A DNA stretch of 64,000 nt from Psychromarinibacter halotolerans (GTDB lineage: Bacteria; Pseudomonadota; Alphaproteobacteria; Rhodobacterales; Rhodobacteraceae): positions 310,001-374,000 of the forward strand of contig NZ_JARGYD010000002.1 of assembly GCF_029168315.1 (NCBI RefSeq), written 5' to 3'. The notes below the pieces were generated by a model. It saw only the letters and a list, made by a program, of their open reading frames with translations. It ran no database searches and had not been told where the DNA came from. Positions 52,476-61,082 of this stretch are shown here, piece after piece. A program made the position numbers and the translations under genes. Position 1 is the stretch's first letter, and each line of letters opens with the position of its first letter.

Positions 52476-53953
52476 CGATTTCCCACCGACAGATGCCCGT
52501 TCAGACCCCCGACCTTTCCGGCCCCGAACGCTTTGACGACGCGGTCGCCGCCGTGGACCGGCTGACCGAGCTTTACCAAGCCTCGGTCCTGTTCCTGCGC
52601 GACAAGTTCTCGGCCACCATCGGCGGCGGAATGCCCGAAAGCCGGTTCCGCGCCTATTACCCCGAGGTCCGGTTTACGACCTCTAGCTATGCCCAGATCG
52701 ACAGCCGCCTGTCCTTCGGCCATGTCGCGGAACCCGGCACCTATGTCACCACGATCACCCGGCCCGATCTGTTCCGGAATTACCTGATCCAGCAGATCGG
52801 CCTTCTGATCGAGAACCACGGCCTGCCAGTCGCCGTCGGCCCTTCGGCCACGCCGATCCCGGTGCACTTCGCGATGGACGGGGCGTCCGGCGTGACGGTG
52901 CCGCAGGACGGGGTGATGGATTTCAGCCTGCGCGATGTGTTCGACGTGCCGGATCTTGGCACCACCAACGACGACATCGTCAACGGCTATGGCTTTCCCT
53001 ATGACGGCGCCGCCCCGCTGGCGCCGTTCACCGCCCAGCGTATCGACTATTCGCTGGCACGGCTGGCGCACTATACCGCGACGGACCCCGAGCATTTCCA
53101 GAACCACGTTCTGTTCACGAACTACCAGTTCTACATCGAAGAGTTCGAAACGGTTGCGCGCCGGATGCTGGACGACCCCGACAGCGGCTACACCTCGTTC
53201 GTCGGCCCCGGCAACCAAGAGATCACGGCAGGCGATCAGCCGCTGGAGGTTCCGGCCAAGCTGCCGCAGATGCCGACCTATCACCTGAAACGCGAAGGCA
53301 GCGCGGGCATCACGTTGGTCAACATCGGCGTCGGCCCGTCCAACGCCAAGACCGCGACCGACCACATCGCGGTGCTGCGCCCGCATGCGTGGCTGATGGT
53401 CGGGCACTGCGCCGGTCTGCGGAATTCGCAGCGGCTGGGCGACTTTGTGCTGGCCCACGCCTATCTGCGCGAAGACCACGTTCTGGACGACGATCTGCCG
53501 GTCTGGACCCCGATCCCGCCGCTGGCGGAAATCCAGACCTCGCTAGAGCAGGCGGTCGAGGACGTGACAAAGCTGGAAGGCTACGAGTTGAAGCGCATCA
53601 TGCGCACCGGCACCGTCGCCACCATCGACAACCGCAACTGGGAACTGCGCGACCAGTCGGGCCCGGTGCAGCGGCTGTCGCAATCCCGCGCGGTGGCGCT
53701 GGACATGGAAAGCGCGACCATCGCCGCGAACGGTTTCCGGTTCCGCGTTCCCTATGGCACCCTGCTGTGCGTGTCGGACAAACCCCTGCACGGAGAGCTG
53801 AAGCTGCCCGGCATGGCGACCGATTTCTACCGCACTCAGGTGGCGTCTCACCTGCTGATCGGCATCCGCGCGATGGAGCTGATACGCGAAATGCCGCTGG
53901 AACGGATCCACTCCAGAAAGCTGCGAAGCTTCGAAGAGACCGCCTTCCTTTAG
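52472..53953 (+). CDS. amn: AMP nucleosidase
   Basis: A 493-residue enzyme hydrolysing AMP to adenine and ribose 5-phosphate. The N-terminal domain has DRLTELYQASVLFLRDKF; the C-terminal nucleoside-phosphorylase-like domain has GVGPSNAKTATDHIAVLRPHAWLMVGHCAGLR and DMESATIAANGFRFRVPYGTLLCVSDKP. A GTG start overlaps the ade stop by 4 nt. Together ade and amn form a purine-salvage pair draining AMP to hypoxanthine. Confidence 0.94.
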   Translation: MTISHRQMPVQTPDLSGPERFDDAVAAVDRLTELYQASVLFLRDKFSATIGGGMPESRFRAYYPEVRFTTSSYAQIDSRLSFGHVAEPGTYVTTITRPDLFRNYLIQQIGLLIENHGLPVAVGPSATPIPVHFAMDGASGVTVPQDGVMDFSLRDVFDVPDLGTTNDDIVNGYGFPYDGAAPLAPFTAQRIDYSLARLAHYTATDPEHFQNHVLFTNYQFYIEEFETVARRMLDDPDSGYTSFVGPGNQEITAGDQPLEVPAKLPQMPTYHLKREGSAGITLVNIGVGPSNAKTATDHIAVLRPHAWLMVGHCAGLRNSQRLGDFVLAHAYLREDHVLDDDLPVWTPIPPLAEIQTSLEQAVEDVTKLEGYELKRIMRTGTVATIDNRNWELRDQSGPVQRLSQSRAVALDMESATIAANGFRFRVPYGTLLCVSDKPLHGELKLPGMATDFYRTQVASHLLIGIRAMELIREMPLERIHSRKLRSFEETAFL

Positions 53954-54002
53954 GAAAACCGGCAAAAAAGTACCACAAAATGCAGGAAAACATGGGGGAA
54001 GC

Positions 54003-54022
54003 GCGCACAAAAGGTTGTGCGC
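54003..54022 (+). other. Hairpin between amn and the HU gene
   Basis: An 8-bp perfect stem GCGCACAA/TTGTGCGC with an AAGG tetraloop, 50 nt after amn. No T-run follows (CTCCCATATA). It may end amn transcription weakly or sit in the HU leader; TATATT just after it could be a -10 box for HU. Confidence 0.5.
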
Positions 54023-54088
54023 CTCCCATATATTCCGATAAATTCTGCCGAGAACCCGCTAGGACGGGGAAGTTTGAGGAGACCATAC

Positions 54089-54376
54089 ATGGCCAAACCT
54101 ATGACCAAGACCCAGCTCGTCGCCGCCCTCGCGGAAGAGATGGACACCGACAAGAAATCGGCGACCGCTGCTCTGGACGCGATCACCTCGGTGATCACCA
54201 AAGAAGTCGCCGCTGGCGGCGCAGTGACCCTGCCGGGCGTCGGCAAGATCTATTGCCGCGAGCGCCCCGAGCGCATGGTCCGCAACCCGGCCACCGGCGA
54301 GCAGATCAAGAAGGAAGCCGACAAGGTGGTCAAGATGACCATCGCGAAGGCCCTGAAGGACAGCGTCAACGGCTGA
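54089..54376 (+). CDS. HU-family DNA-binding protein
   Basis: A 95-residue histone-like protein: TKTQLVAALAEEMDTDKKSATAALDAITSVI, VTLPGVGKIYCRERPERMVRNPATGEQIKK and the C-terminal AKALKDSVNG. The beta-arm proline in RNPATGE is present. It is a nucleoid protein of the HU/IHF type; the basic R-NP arm fits HU. RBS TTTGAGGAG precedes ATG. A strong terminator follows. Confidence 0.92.
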   Translation: MAKPMTKTQLVAALAEEMDTDKKSATAALDAITSVITKEVAAGGAVTLPGVGKIYCRERPERMVRNPATGEQIKKEADKVVKMTIAKALKDSVNG

Positions 54377-54425
54377 TCCCGGCCGCAGGCAGGGCCGCTT
54401 CGCCGGCCCTCTCGCGCCACATATG

Positions 54426-54458
54426 AAACGCCCGCCACCGCGGGCGTTTTTCTTTTTT
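54426..54458 (+). terminator. Intrinsic terminator of the HU gene
   Basis: ACGCCCGC/GCGGGCGT stem with a short loop followed by TTTTTCTTTTTT. It lies 50 nt after the HU stop and 10 nt before the convergent ABC-F stop, so it may serve both strands. Confidence 0.9.
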
Positions 54459-54467
54459 GGGGGGACG

Positions 54468-56039
54468 CTAGCCCAACCGCAGCTCTCGCGTGATCCCCAC
54501 GTTGTCCAAAAACGGACGGTCGTGGCTGACCACCAGCAGCGCGCCGTCATACCCGCGCACCACGGACTCCAAGGCCTCGATCGCGTCCAGGTCCAGATGG
54601 TTCGTCGGCTCGTCCAGGATCAACAGCTCTGGCGGCTTGCCGCCCAACGCGCAGGCCAGACCCGCGCGCAGCATCTGGCCACCGCTCAGCCGACCGGCCG
54701 GAACAAGGGCGGCATCGCCCCGGAACAGGAACCGGGCCAGCACGGCGCGCGCCGCGTTCACGTCGTCGCCGGGATTGCGCGCGCGGTAGTTGTCCAGCAC
54801 CGACATCCCGGGATCCAGCACGCCAAGCGACTGGTCCAGCAACGCGAAAGGCACGTGAACCGCCGCCGTCCCCGACATCGCGGGCAACTCGCCGGTCAGA
54901 ACCTTGAGAAGCGTGCTTTTGCCAACCCCGTTCGGCCCGGTCAGTGCAATGCGTTCGGGCCCGACGACGGCCAGTGACAGGGCGCGCACCACCGGGGCAC
55001 CATAGCCTGCGTGCAGATCGGTCACGGTCAGCACCTGTCGCCCGGCGGGCAGGCCACTGGACGGCAAGTCCATCTTCGCCTGTTCCAGAACCTCGATCCG
55101 GGACCGCGCCTTGTCCAGAGACTCCTCGGCGTCTGTAAGGCGCGCTTCTGCCAGCCGGGCGCTTGCACCGCCCGAGGCTTCACTGCGCTCTTTCGCCTTG
55201 TCCATCAGCATCTTGCCTTGGCTGCCGCTGGCCCGCAGCCGCCGCCCGGCGCTGTCGGTGCGCGCTTTCCGCTCGGCCCGCGCCTGCGCCGCGCGGCGCA
55301 CCTCGTCACGCTGGCGTTCTGCCGTCGCCATATCATGCGCGGCGGCGGCCAGTTCCAGGTCCTTTTGCGCGCGGTACAGATCGTACCCGCCGCCATACCG
55401 CGTCGCCCCAAGCGTGGTCAGCTCGACGATGGCATCCACCGCACGCAGCACGTCGCGGTCGTGGCTGACCACCACCGCCGCGCCGCGCCAGCCCGCAAGC
55501 AGGTCCAGCACCGCCGCACGACCGTCCCGGTCAAGGTTGTTGGTCGGCTCGTCCAGCAGCAGGATGTCCGGGGCGTCGAAGATCAAGGCCGCCAAACCGG
55601 CGCGCGTCCGCTGTCCGCCCGACAGCGATGCCAGCGGCGTCGCGGCATCGGCATCCAGCCCGACCTGCCCCAACGCGGCGGCGATCCGGTCTTCCAGCGT
55701 CCAGTCGGCGATGGACAGATCCTCGACCGTTGCTGTCCCTTCTTCTGCCCGCGCCAGCACCACCAGCGCGTCGGACACGCCGAACAGGTCGGCCACGGTT
55801 TCACCGGGCGTTGGCCGCACCTCTTGCCGCAGGACACCGATGCGCCCGGTCACGGACACGGTGCCAGCGGACGGCGGCGTCTGTGCCGCGATCAGGCGCA
55901 GCAGCGTGCTTTTCCCCACACCGTTCCGACCGACCAGCCCGGTGCGTTCCGGGCCAAGCGTCAGTGTCAGGCCGTTGAAAAGGGAATGTCCGTCAGGCGT
56001 GGACCACGAAAGATTGGAAAGAGTGATGGAATTCGGCAT
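54468..56039 (-). CDS. ABC-F family ATPase
   Basis: A 523-residue protein with two ABC cassettes and no membrane part: GRNGVGKSTLLRL with LSGGQRTRAGLAAL, and GPNGVGKSTLLKV with LSGGQMLRAGLACAL; both have Walker B with DEPTNNLDRD or DEPTNHLDLD. The linker (about residues 225-330) is Arg/Ala-rich, as in ABC-F translation factors. Start MPNSITLSNL at 56039 has GGAG 8 nt upstream. ABC-F proteins act on the ribosomal E site or give drug resistance. A short overlapping reading frame precedes it. Confidence 0.88.
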   Translation of the reverse strand: MPNSITLSNLSWSTPDGHSLFNGLTLTLGPERTGLVGRNGVGKSTLLRLIAAQTPPSAGTVSVTGRIGVLRQEVRPTPGETVADLFGVSDALVVLARAEEGTATVEDLSIADWTLEDRIAAALGQVGLDADAATPLASLSGGQRTRAGLAALIFDAPDILLLDEPTNNLDRDGRAAVLDLLAGWRGAAVVVSHDRDVLRAVDAIVELTTLGATRYGGGYDLYRAQKDLELAAAAHDMATAERQRDEVRRAAQARAERKARTDSAGRRLRASGSQGKMLMDKAKERSEASGGASARLAEARLTDAEESLDKARSRIEVLEQAKMDLPSSGLPAGRQVLTVTDLHAGYGAPVVRALSLAVVGPERIALTGPNGVGKSTLLKVLTGELPAMSGTAAVHVPFALLDQSLGVLDPGMSVLDNYRARNPGDDVNAARAVLARFLFRGDAALVPAGRLSGGQMLRAGLACALGGKPPELLILDEPTNHLDLDAIEALESVVRGYDGALLVVSHDRPFLDNVGITRELRLG

Positions 56040-56103
56040 GGAGTTTCTCCGCAAGGCAGTTCGGCTGGGCGACGGCGGTGCGGTAGTTGTCCATGTCGTG
56101 CAT
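55993..56103 (-). CDS. Possible upstream leader ORF of the ABC-F gene
   Basis: A 36-codon frame starting MHDMDNYRTAVAQP and overlapping the ABC-F start by 47 nt in another frame. GGAG lies upstream of its Met4. Ribosome-controlled leader frames before ABC-F resistance genes are known, so an attenuation role is possible, but there is no other support for translation. Confidence 0.25.
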   Translation of the reverse strand: MHDMDNYRTAVAQPNCLAEKLHAEFHHSFQSFVVHA

Positions 56104-56258
56104 ACTCCATTGGGTGCCCCAGCGGCACGACGCTGACCTAAACAACCGGCTGGACCGTTTCAACCCCGCAGTTCCCGCCCAAAGGACCGCCCGACGGCGT
56201 GCCCTTTCGCCTTGCGGCCTCTGCCGGTAGGTTCGCGCCGAATAGGAAAGGAAACCCA

Positions 56259-57011
56259 ATGGACACCGCCCGCATCCCGAACATCGACCACTGGACAGAG
56301 CGTTGCGATCTGGCCGCCGCCTTTCGCTGGACCGCACGGCTGAATATGCACGAGGGCGTCGCGAACCACTTCTCGCTGGCCGTGAACGACGATGGCACGC
56401 AATTCCTGATGAACCCCAACCAGAAGCATTTCAGCCGCGTCCGCGCGTCGGACATGCTGATGATCGACGCCAACAACCCCGAGACGCTGAAAGGGCCGGA
56501 CGCGCCCGATCCCACCGCGTGGGGGCTGCACGGCGCGATCCACCGCCACTGCCCGCATGCGCGGTGCGCGATGCACGTCCACTCGATCCACGCGACGGTG
56601 CTGGCGATCCTGAAGGATTCGATCCTGCCGCCGGTGGACCAGAACGCCGCGATGTTCTTCGACCGGCAGGTCGTCGATACCGAGTATGGCGGGCTGGCCT
56701 TCGAGGAAGAGGGCGAGCGGTGCGCGCAACTGTTCGCGGACCCGAAGAAATCGGTGATGATCATGGGCAACCACGGCATCATGGTGATCGGCCAGACCGT
56801 CGCCGAGACGTTCACCCGGCTGTATTACTTCGAGCGCGCGGCGGAGACCTATGTGCGGGCGCTTCAGACCGGCAAGGAACTGCGGGTTCTGTCCGACGAG
56901 ATCGCGGCCAAGACCGCCGACGAGATCGAACAATACCCCGAGCAGAACGAACGGCACCTGTCGGAACTGCGCGCGGTTCTGGACGAAGAAGGGTCGAACT
57001 ACGCGACATGA
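56259..57011 (+). CDS. Class II aldolase/adducin-family protein
   Basis: A 250-residue protein of the class II aldolase/adducin family: EGVANHFSLAVN in the N-terminal part, HGAIHRHCPHARCAMHVHS with the zinc-binding His pair (HVH), and MGNHGIMVIG with a third His. Family members include fuculose-phosphate aldolase and phosphoribulose epimerases; the exact reaction is unknown. Start at 56259 follows AGGAAAGG. It overlaps the following SDR gene by 4 nt, so the two products likely act together. Confidence 0.85.
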   Translation: MDTARIPNIDHWTERCDLAAAFRWTARLNMHEGVANHFSLAVNDDGTQFLMNPNQKHFSRVRASDMLMIDANNPETLKGPDAPDPTAWGLHGAIHRHCPHARCAMHVHSIHATVLAILKDSILPPVDQNAAMFFDRQVVDTEYGGLAFEEEGERCAQLFADPKKSVMIMGNHGIMVIGQTVAETFTRLYYFERAAETYVRALQTGKELRVLSDEIAAKTADEIEQYPEQNERHLSELRAVLDEEGSNYAT

Positions 57012-57874
57012 CCGGCACGCTTCTGTCCATCGGCCACGGCTATTCCGCCCGCGCGCTGGCCCGCCTGCTGATCCCGCAGGGCTGGACCGTCATCGGAACC
57101 ACCCGGTCGGCCGACAAGGCCGCCGGGCCGGACGAGGTGACCGAAACGCTGGTCTGGCCGGACGCGGATCTTGCCCCGGCGTTCGACCGCGCCACGCACC
57201 TGCTGATGTCGGCCGCGCCCGGTGAGGATGGCGACCCCCTGCTGGCCGCGCACCGTGACCTTGTGGCGGATGCCGCGCCGCGTCTTCAGTGGGCGGGCTA
57301 CCTGTCGACCACCGGCGTCTACGGCGACCACGACGGCGGCTGGGTGGACGAGGACACGCCGCTGACCCCGTCGACCCGGCGCGGGCGGATGCGGGTGGAG
57401 GCGGAAACGGCGTGGCGCGCGCTGGCCGCCGATACCGGGTTGCCGCTGCACATATTCCGGCTCGCGGGGATCTACGGGCCCGGGCGCGGGCCGTTCGCCA
57501 AGGTGCGGGCAGGCACGGCGCGGCGGATCATCAAGAAGGGTCAGGTGTTCAGCCGCATTCACGTCGAGGACATCGCGCAGGTGCTTGCCGCGTCCATCGC
57601 GCAGCCGAACCCCGGCGCGGCCTATAACCTGTGCGACGACGACCCGGCGCCGCCCGAGGACGTGATCGGCCACGCTGCCAAGTTGCTGGGTCTGCCGCTG
57701 CCGCCTGCCGAGGATTTCGAAACAGCCGAAATGACACCGATGGCCCGCAGCTTTTACGCGGAATCGAAGCGCGTGCGGAACGACCGGATCAAGGACGAGT
57801 TGGGCGTCGCCCTGAAGTACCCGGATTACCGGGCCGGTCTTGCGGATCTGCTGCGTCTCGAAGAGGCCGATTAG
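57008..57874 (+). CDS. NAD(P)-dependent epimerase/dehydratase-like SDR protein (YeeZ-like)
   Basis: A 288-residue extended SDR-type protein. The N-terminus MTGTLLSIGHGYSARALARLL carries a G-x-G-x-x-A-like Rossmann loop; the catalytic Tyr-x-x-x-Lys of SDRs is altered or moved (STTGVYGDHDGGWVDED is the family Y-region). It is similar in pattern to YeeZ/YfcH-type sugar-nucleotide epimerase relatives. Coupled to the aldolase gene by a 4-nt overlap. Function unknown. Confidence 0.8.
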   Translation: MTGTLLSIGHGYSARALARLLIPQGWTVIGTTRSADKAAGPDEVTETLVWPDADLAPAFDRATHLLMSAAPGEDGDPLLAAHRDLVADAAPRLQWAGYLSTTGVYGDHDGGWVDEDTPLTPSTRRGRMRVEAETAWRALAADTGLPLHIFRLAGIYGPGRGPFAKVRAGTARRIIKKGQVFSRIHVEDIAQVLAASIAQPNPGAAYNLCDDDPAPPEDVIGHAAKLLGLPLPPAEDFETAEMTPMARSFYAESKRVRNDRIKDELGVALKYPDYRAGLADLLRLEEAD

Positions 57875-57896
57875 GGACGTCTTTACAGAGAAGATA

Positions 57897-57974
57897 GGGC
57901 AGCGACCGACCCGAGGGTGGCGCAATAGCGCCGCCCTGGGGGGCGGGTCGGCGCTGCCCGGCGTTGCCGCCGGG
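57897..57974. terminator. Long double-hairpin terminator between convergent SDR and dxs genes
   Basis: GGGCAGCG..CCGACCCG on one side pairs with CGGGTCGG..CGCTGCCC, with an inner GGTGGCGC/GCGCCGCC stem (57897-57959). A second stem, CCCGGCG/CGCCGGG (57957-57974), follows and overlaps. No T-run. Bidirectional blocking of convergent transcription is likely. It recalls, but does not match, the two-hairpin repeat. Confidence 0.65.
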
Positions 57975-58016
57975 CGGTACGGATTTCATGGGTTGGTACT
58001 TTGGTGACGAAAGCCC

Positions 58017-59945
58017 TCAGGCCCGCTTCGTATCCAACTGCGCGACGCCCATCACTTCTAGCACCTTCGCCTCGATGTCCGACGCGTTCATCTTCGCCTC
58101 GGCGTACATCGCGGCGGGGCTTGCCTGATCGATGAACGTGTCGGGCAGCACCATCGAACGATAGGCCAGCCCACGGTCGAACACGCCTTCCTCGGCCAGA
58201 AGCTGCGCGACGTGGCTGCCGAAGCCACCGACGGCGCCTTCCTCGATCGTGATCAGCGCCGAATGATCCTCGGCCAGCTTCAGGATCAGATCGCGGTCAA
58301 GCGGTTTGGCGAAGCGGGCGTCGGCCACGGTGGGCGTGATGCCACGCGCGGCCAGAGCGTCGGCGGCGTCCTGTACTTCCTTCAGCCGCGTGCCGAAGGA
58401 CAGGATGGCGACGCCCTTGCCCTCGCGGACGATACGGCCTTTGCCGATCTCCAGCACCTCGCCGCGCTCCGGCATCTCGACGCCCACGCCTTCGCCACGA
58501 GGGAAGCGGAAGGCGATCGGCCCGTCGTCATGCGCGACGGCGGTGGCGACCATGTGCTTCAGCTCTGCCTCGTCGGCGGCGGCCATCACCACGAAGCCCG
58601 GCAGGTTCGCAAGGAAGGCGATGTCGAAAGATCCCGCGTGCGTCGCGCCGTCGGCGCCGACCAGCCCCGCCCGGTCGATGGCGAAGCGCACCGGCAGCCG
58701 CTGGATCGCGACGTCGTGCACCACCTGATCGTACCCGCGCTGCAGGAAGGTCGAGTACATCGCGCAGAACGGTTTCATCCCGCCGGCGGCCAGCGCCGCC
58801 GAGAAGGTGACACCATGTTGTTCCGCAATACCGACGTCGAAACAGCGGCGCGGGAAGCGTTCGGCGAACAGGTTCAGCCCGGTGCCGTCCGGCATCGCGG
58901 CGGTCACGGCGCAGACCTTGGAGTCGCGCTCTGCCTCGTCCATCAGCGCCTGCGCAAAGACCTTGGTGTAGGACGGCGCGTTCGACACGGCCTTCTTCTG
59001 CTTGCCGGTCACCATGTCGAAGGTCGACACGCCATGCCCCTTGTCGGCGGCATCCTCGGCGGGGGCATAGCCCTTGCCCTTCTTGGTGATGACGTGGATC
59101 AGGACCGGCCCGGTGGACCGCGCCTTGACCGTCCGCAGCACCGGCAGCAACTGGTCAAGGTCATGGCCGTCGATCGGCCCGATGTAGCTGAAGCCCAGTT
59201 CCTCGAACAGGGTACCGCCCACGGCCATGCCCTTCAGCATCTCTTTCGCGCGGCGCGCGCCTTCCTGGAACGGTTCGGGCAGGAAGCCCACCGCGCCCTT
59301 GGCGACGGCCTTCAGCTCCTGGAACGGCCCTTCGGTATACAGGCGCGTCAGATAGGACGACATGGCACCCACCGGGGGCGCGATGCTCATTTCGTTGTCG
59401 TTCAGGATCACGAACAGCCGCTTGCCCAGATGGCCCGCATTGTTCATCGCCTCATAGGCCATGCCCGCGCTCATCGCGCCGTCGCCGATCACCGCGATGG
59501 CGTCGCCCAGCGACGGCTCGGGCGCGCCGCCCAGATCGCGCGCGACGGCAAAGCCCAGCGCGGCGGAAATCGAGGTGGAAGAATGCGCGGCGCCGAAGGG
59601 GTCGTAGGGGGATTCCGACCGTTTGGTGAAGCCCGACAGGCCGTCCTTCTGGCGCAGCGTGCGGATGCGGTCGCGACGCCCGGTCAGGATCTTGTGCGGA
59701 TAGCACTGGTGCGACACGTCCCAGATCAGCCGGTCGCGCGGCGTGTCGAACACCGAATGGATCGCGACGGTCAGTTCCACCACGCCCAGACCCGCGCCAA
59801 GATGCCCGCCGGTCTCGGACACGGCCGAGATCGTTTCCTGCCGCAACTCGTCGGCGACGCGGTGCAGCTCGGCATCGCTAAGCGCCTTCAGGTCCGAAGG
59901 CAGGTGCACGCGGTCCAGCGTCGGGGTCTCGGGTCGGTTCGACAT
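58017..59945 (-). CDS. dxs: 1-Deoxy-D-xylulose-5-phosphate synthase
   Basis: A 642-residue TPP enzyme of the MEP isoprenoid pathway. TPP-binding GDGAMSAGMAYEAMNNAG (about residues 152-170), His in SVTGGHLGAGLGVVELT (His51 region), and the Pyr-domain DRAGLVGADGATHAGSFD (about 430). It makes DXP from pyruvate and glyceraldehyde 3-phosphate. Last gene of the HDAC-xseB-ispA-dxs operon. Confidence 0.97.
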   Translation of the reverse strand: MSNRPETPTLDRVHLPSDLKALSDAELHRVADELRQETISAVSETGGHLGAGLGVVELTVAIHSVFDTPRDRLIWDVSHQCYPHKILTGRRDRIRTLRQKDGLSGFTKRSESPYDPFGAAHSSTSISAALGFAVARDLGGAPEPSLGDAIAVIGDGAMSAGMAYEAMNNAGHLGKRLFVILNDNEMSIAPPVGAMSSYLTRLYTEGPFQELKAVAKGAVGFLPEPFQEGARRAKEMLKGMAVGGTLFEELGFSYIGPIDGHDLDQLLPVLRTVKARSTGPVLIHVITKKGKGYAPAEDAADKGHGVSTFDMVTGKQKKAVSNAPSYTKVFAQALMDEAERDSKVCAVTAAMPDGTGLNLFAERFPRRCFDVGIAEQHGVTFSAALAAGGMKPFCAMYSTFLQRGYDQVVHDVAIQRLPVRFAIDRAGLVGADGATHAGSFDIAFLANLPGFVVMAAADEAELKHMVATAVAHDDGPIAFRFPRGEGVGVEMPERGEVLEIGKGRIVREGKGVAILSFGTRLKEVQDAADALAARGITPTVADARFAKPLDRDLILKLAEDHSALITIEEGAVGGFGSHVAQLLAEEGVFDRGLAYRSMVLPDTFIDQASPAAMYAEAKMNASDIEAKVLEVMGVAQLDTKRA

Positions 59946-59973
59946 CAGTCACTGGCCCTCCGGGGCCACTCGC

Positions 59974-60843
59974 CTAGTTCTGGCGGGCGATAACGAAACG
60001 GGCCGCCTGCCGCAAGTTCTCTGCCGCCGCACCGTAGGGTTCAAGCGCGGCCTCGCCGTCTTCGATCAACGCCTTCGCGCGGGCTTTCGCCCCCTCGAGC
60101 CCCAGAAGCGAGACGAACGTGGCCTTCCCGGCGTCCGCATCCTTGCCGACGCGCTTGCCGGTGGCGGCGGCATCTCCCTCGACATCCAAGATGTCGTCCG
60201 CGATCTGGAAAGCAAGGCCGATGGCGCGCGCATAGCGTCGCAGCGGCGCGGGGTCGGCCTGCCCTAGGATGGCGCCCGCCTCGCACGACCATTCGATCAG
60301 CGCACCGGTCTTGTTGCCCTGCAACTCGATGATCTGGTCCAGCGTCAGCGGGGTCTCGGCAGTCTCGGCGGCGATGTCCTGCGCCTGTCCCAGCACCATG
60401 CCACGCGCCCCGGCGGCCCGCGCCAGCGTACCGGTCAGCGAGATGCGCACGTCCGCCCCGCCCAGCGCGTCGCGGGCCAGCAGTTCGAACGCCAGCGATT
60501 GCAGCGCGTCCCCCACCAGCACGGCGGTCGCCTCGTCCCACTTGACGTGAACGGTCGGCTGGCCGCGCCGCAGGTCGTCGTCGTCCATGCAGGGCAGGTC
60601 ATCGTGAACAAGGCTGTAGGCGTGCAGCGCCTCGATCGCGGCGGCGGCGTGGACCGATTGCGCATCGGGGATGCCGAACAGCGAGGCGGTTTCCATCACA
60701 AGAAAACCGCGCAGGCCCTTTCCGCCGCCGACCGTGTAGCGCATTCCATGCACGACGGGCAGATCCGCCCAGCCGTCCATCACAGTGCCGAGACAGGCGT
60801 TCACCTGCCGCGCGCACTCTTTCAGCCTGTCGTCAAAGCTCAT
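59974..60843 (-). CDS. ispA: Farnesyl diphosphate synthase (geranyltranstransferase)
   Basis: A 289-residue all-helical prenyltransferase with the two Asp-rich motifs HDDLPCMDDDDLRRGQPT (about residue 85) and FQIADDILDVEGD (about 220). It makes C15-PP for quinones, hopanoids, carotenoids and undecaprenol. Start MSFDDRLKECA at 60843 overlaps the xseB stop by 4 nt; longer upstream starts are rejected. Confidence 0.95.
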   Translation of the reverse strand: MSFDDRLKECARQVNACLGTVMDGWADLPVVHGMRYTVGGGKGLRGFLVMETASLFGIPDAQSVHAAAAIEALHAYSLVHDDLPCMDDDDLRRGQPTVHVKWDEATAVLVGDALQSLAFELLARDALGGADVRISLTGTLARAAGARGMVLGQAQDIAAETAETPLTLDQIIELQGNKTGALIEWSCEAGAILGQADPAPLRRYARAIGLAFQIADDILDVEGDAAATGKRVGKDADAGKATFVSLLGLEGAKARAKALIEDGEAALEPYGAAAENLRQAARFVIARQN

Positions 60844-61082
60844 TGCGGGTCGAACGGAGCCGTCCCCTTCGGCGCGCCGGTCTCGTCGAGTGTGATGGCC
60901 GCGACCTTCTCCTCGGCGTCCTTCAGCTTTTCTTCGCACCGCTTCTTCAGCGCCGCGCCGCGTTCGTACAGCGCGATGGATTTCTCAAGCTCGACGTCGC
61001 CGGATTCCAGCTGGCCGACCACGCCTTCCAATTCGCGCATGGCTTCTTCGAAACTCATCTCGGAAACGGGCTTGTCGGTCAC
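60840..61082 (-). CDS. xseB: Exodeoxyribonuclease VII small subunit
   Basis: An 80-residue XseB: MSFEEAMRELEGVVGQLESGDVELEKSIALYERGAALKKRCEEKL is the family core. It overlaps ispA and the HDAC-like gene by 4 nt on each side. The xseB-ispA-dxs order is common in proteobacteria. Confidence 0.95.
   Translation of the reverse strand: MTDKPVSEMSFEEAMRELEGVVGQLESGDVELEKSIALYERGAALKKRCEEKLKDAEEKVAAITLDETGAPKGTAPFDPQ

Noticed and set aside
57897..57974. Fourth copy of the two-hairpin repeat
   Set aside because: It has two hairpins between convergent genes, but neither TTCTTCTCTT nor AAAATACCTCGGGGG is present, so it is treated as an ordinary terminator.
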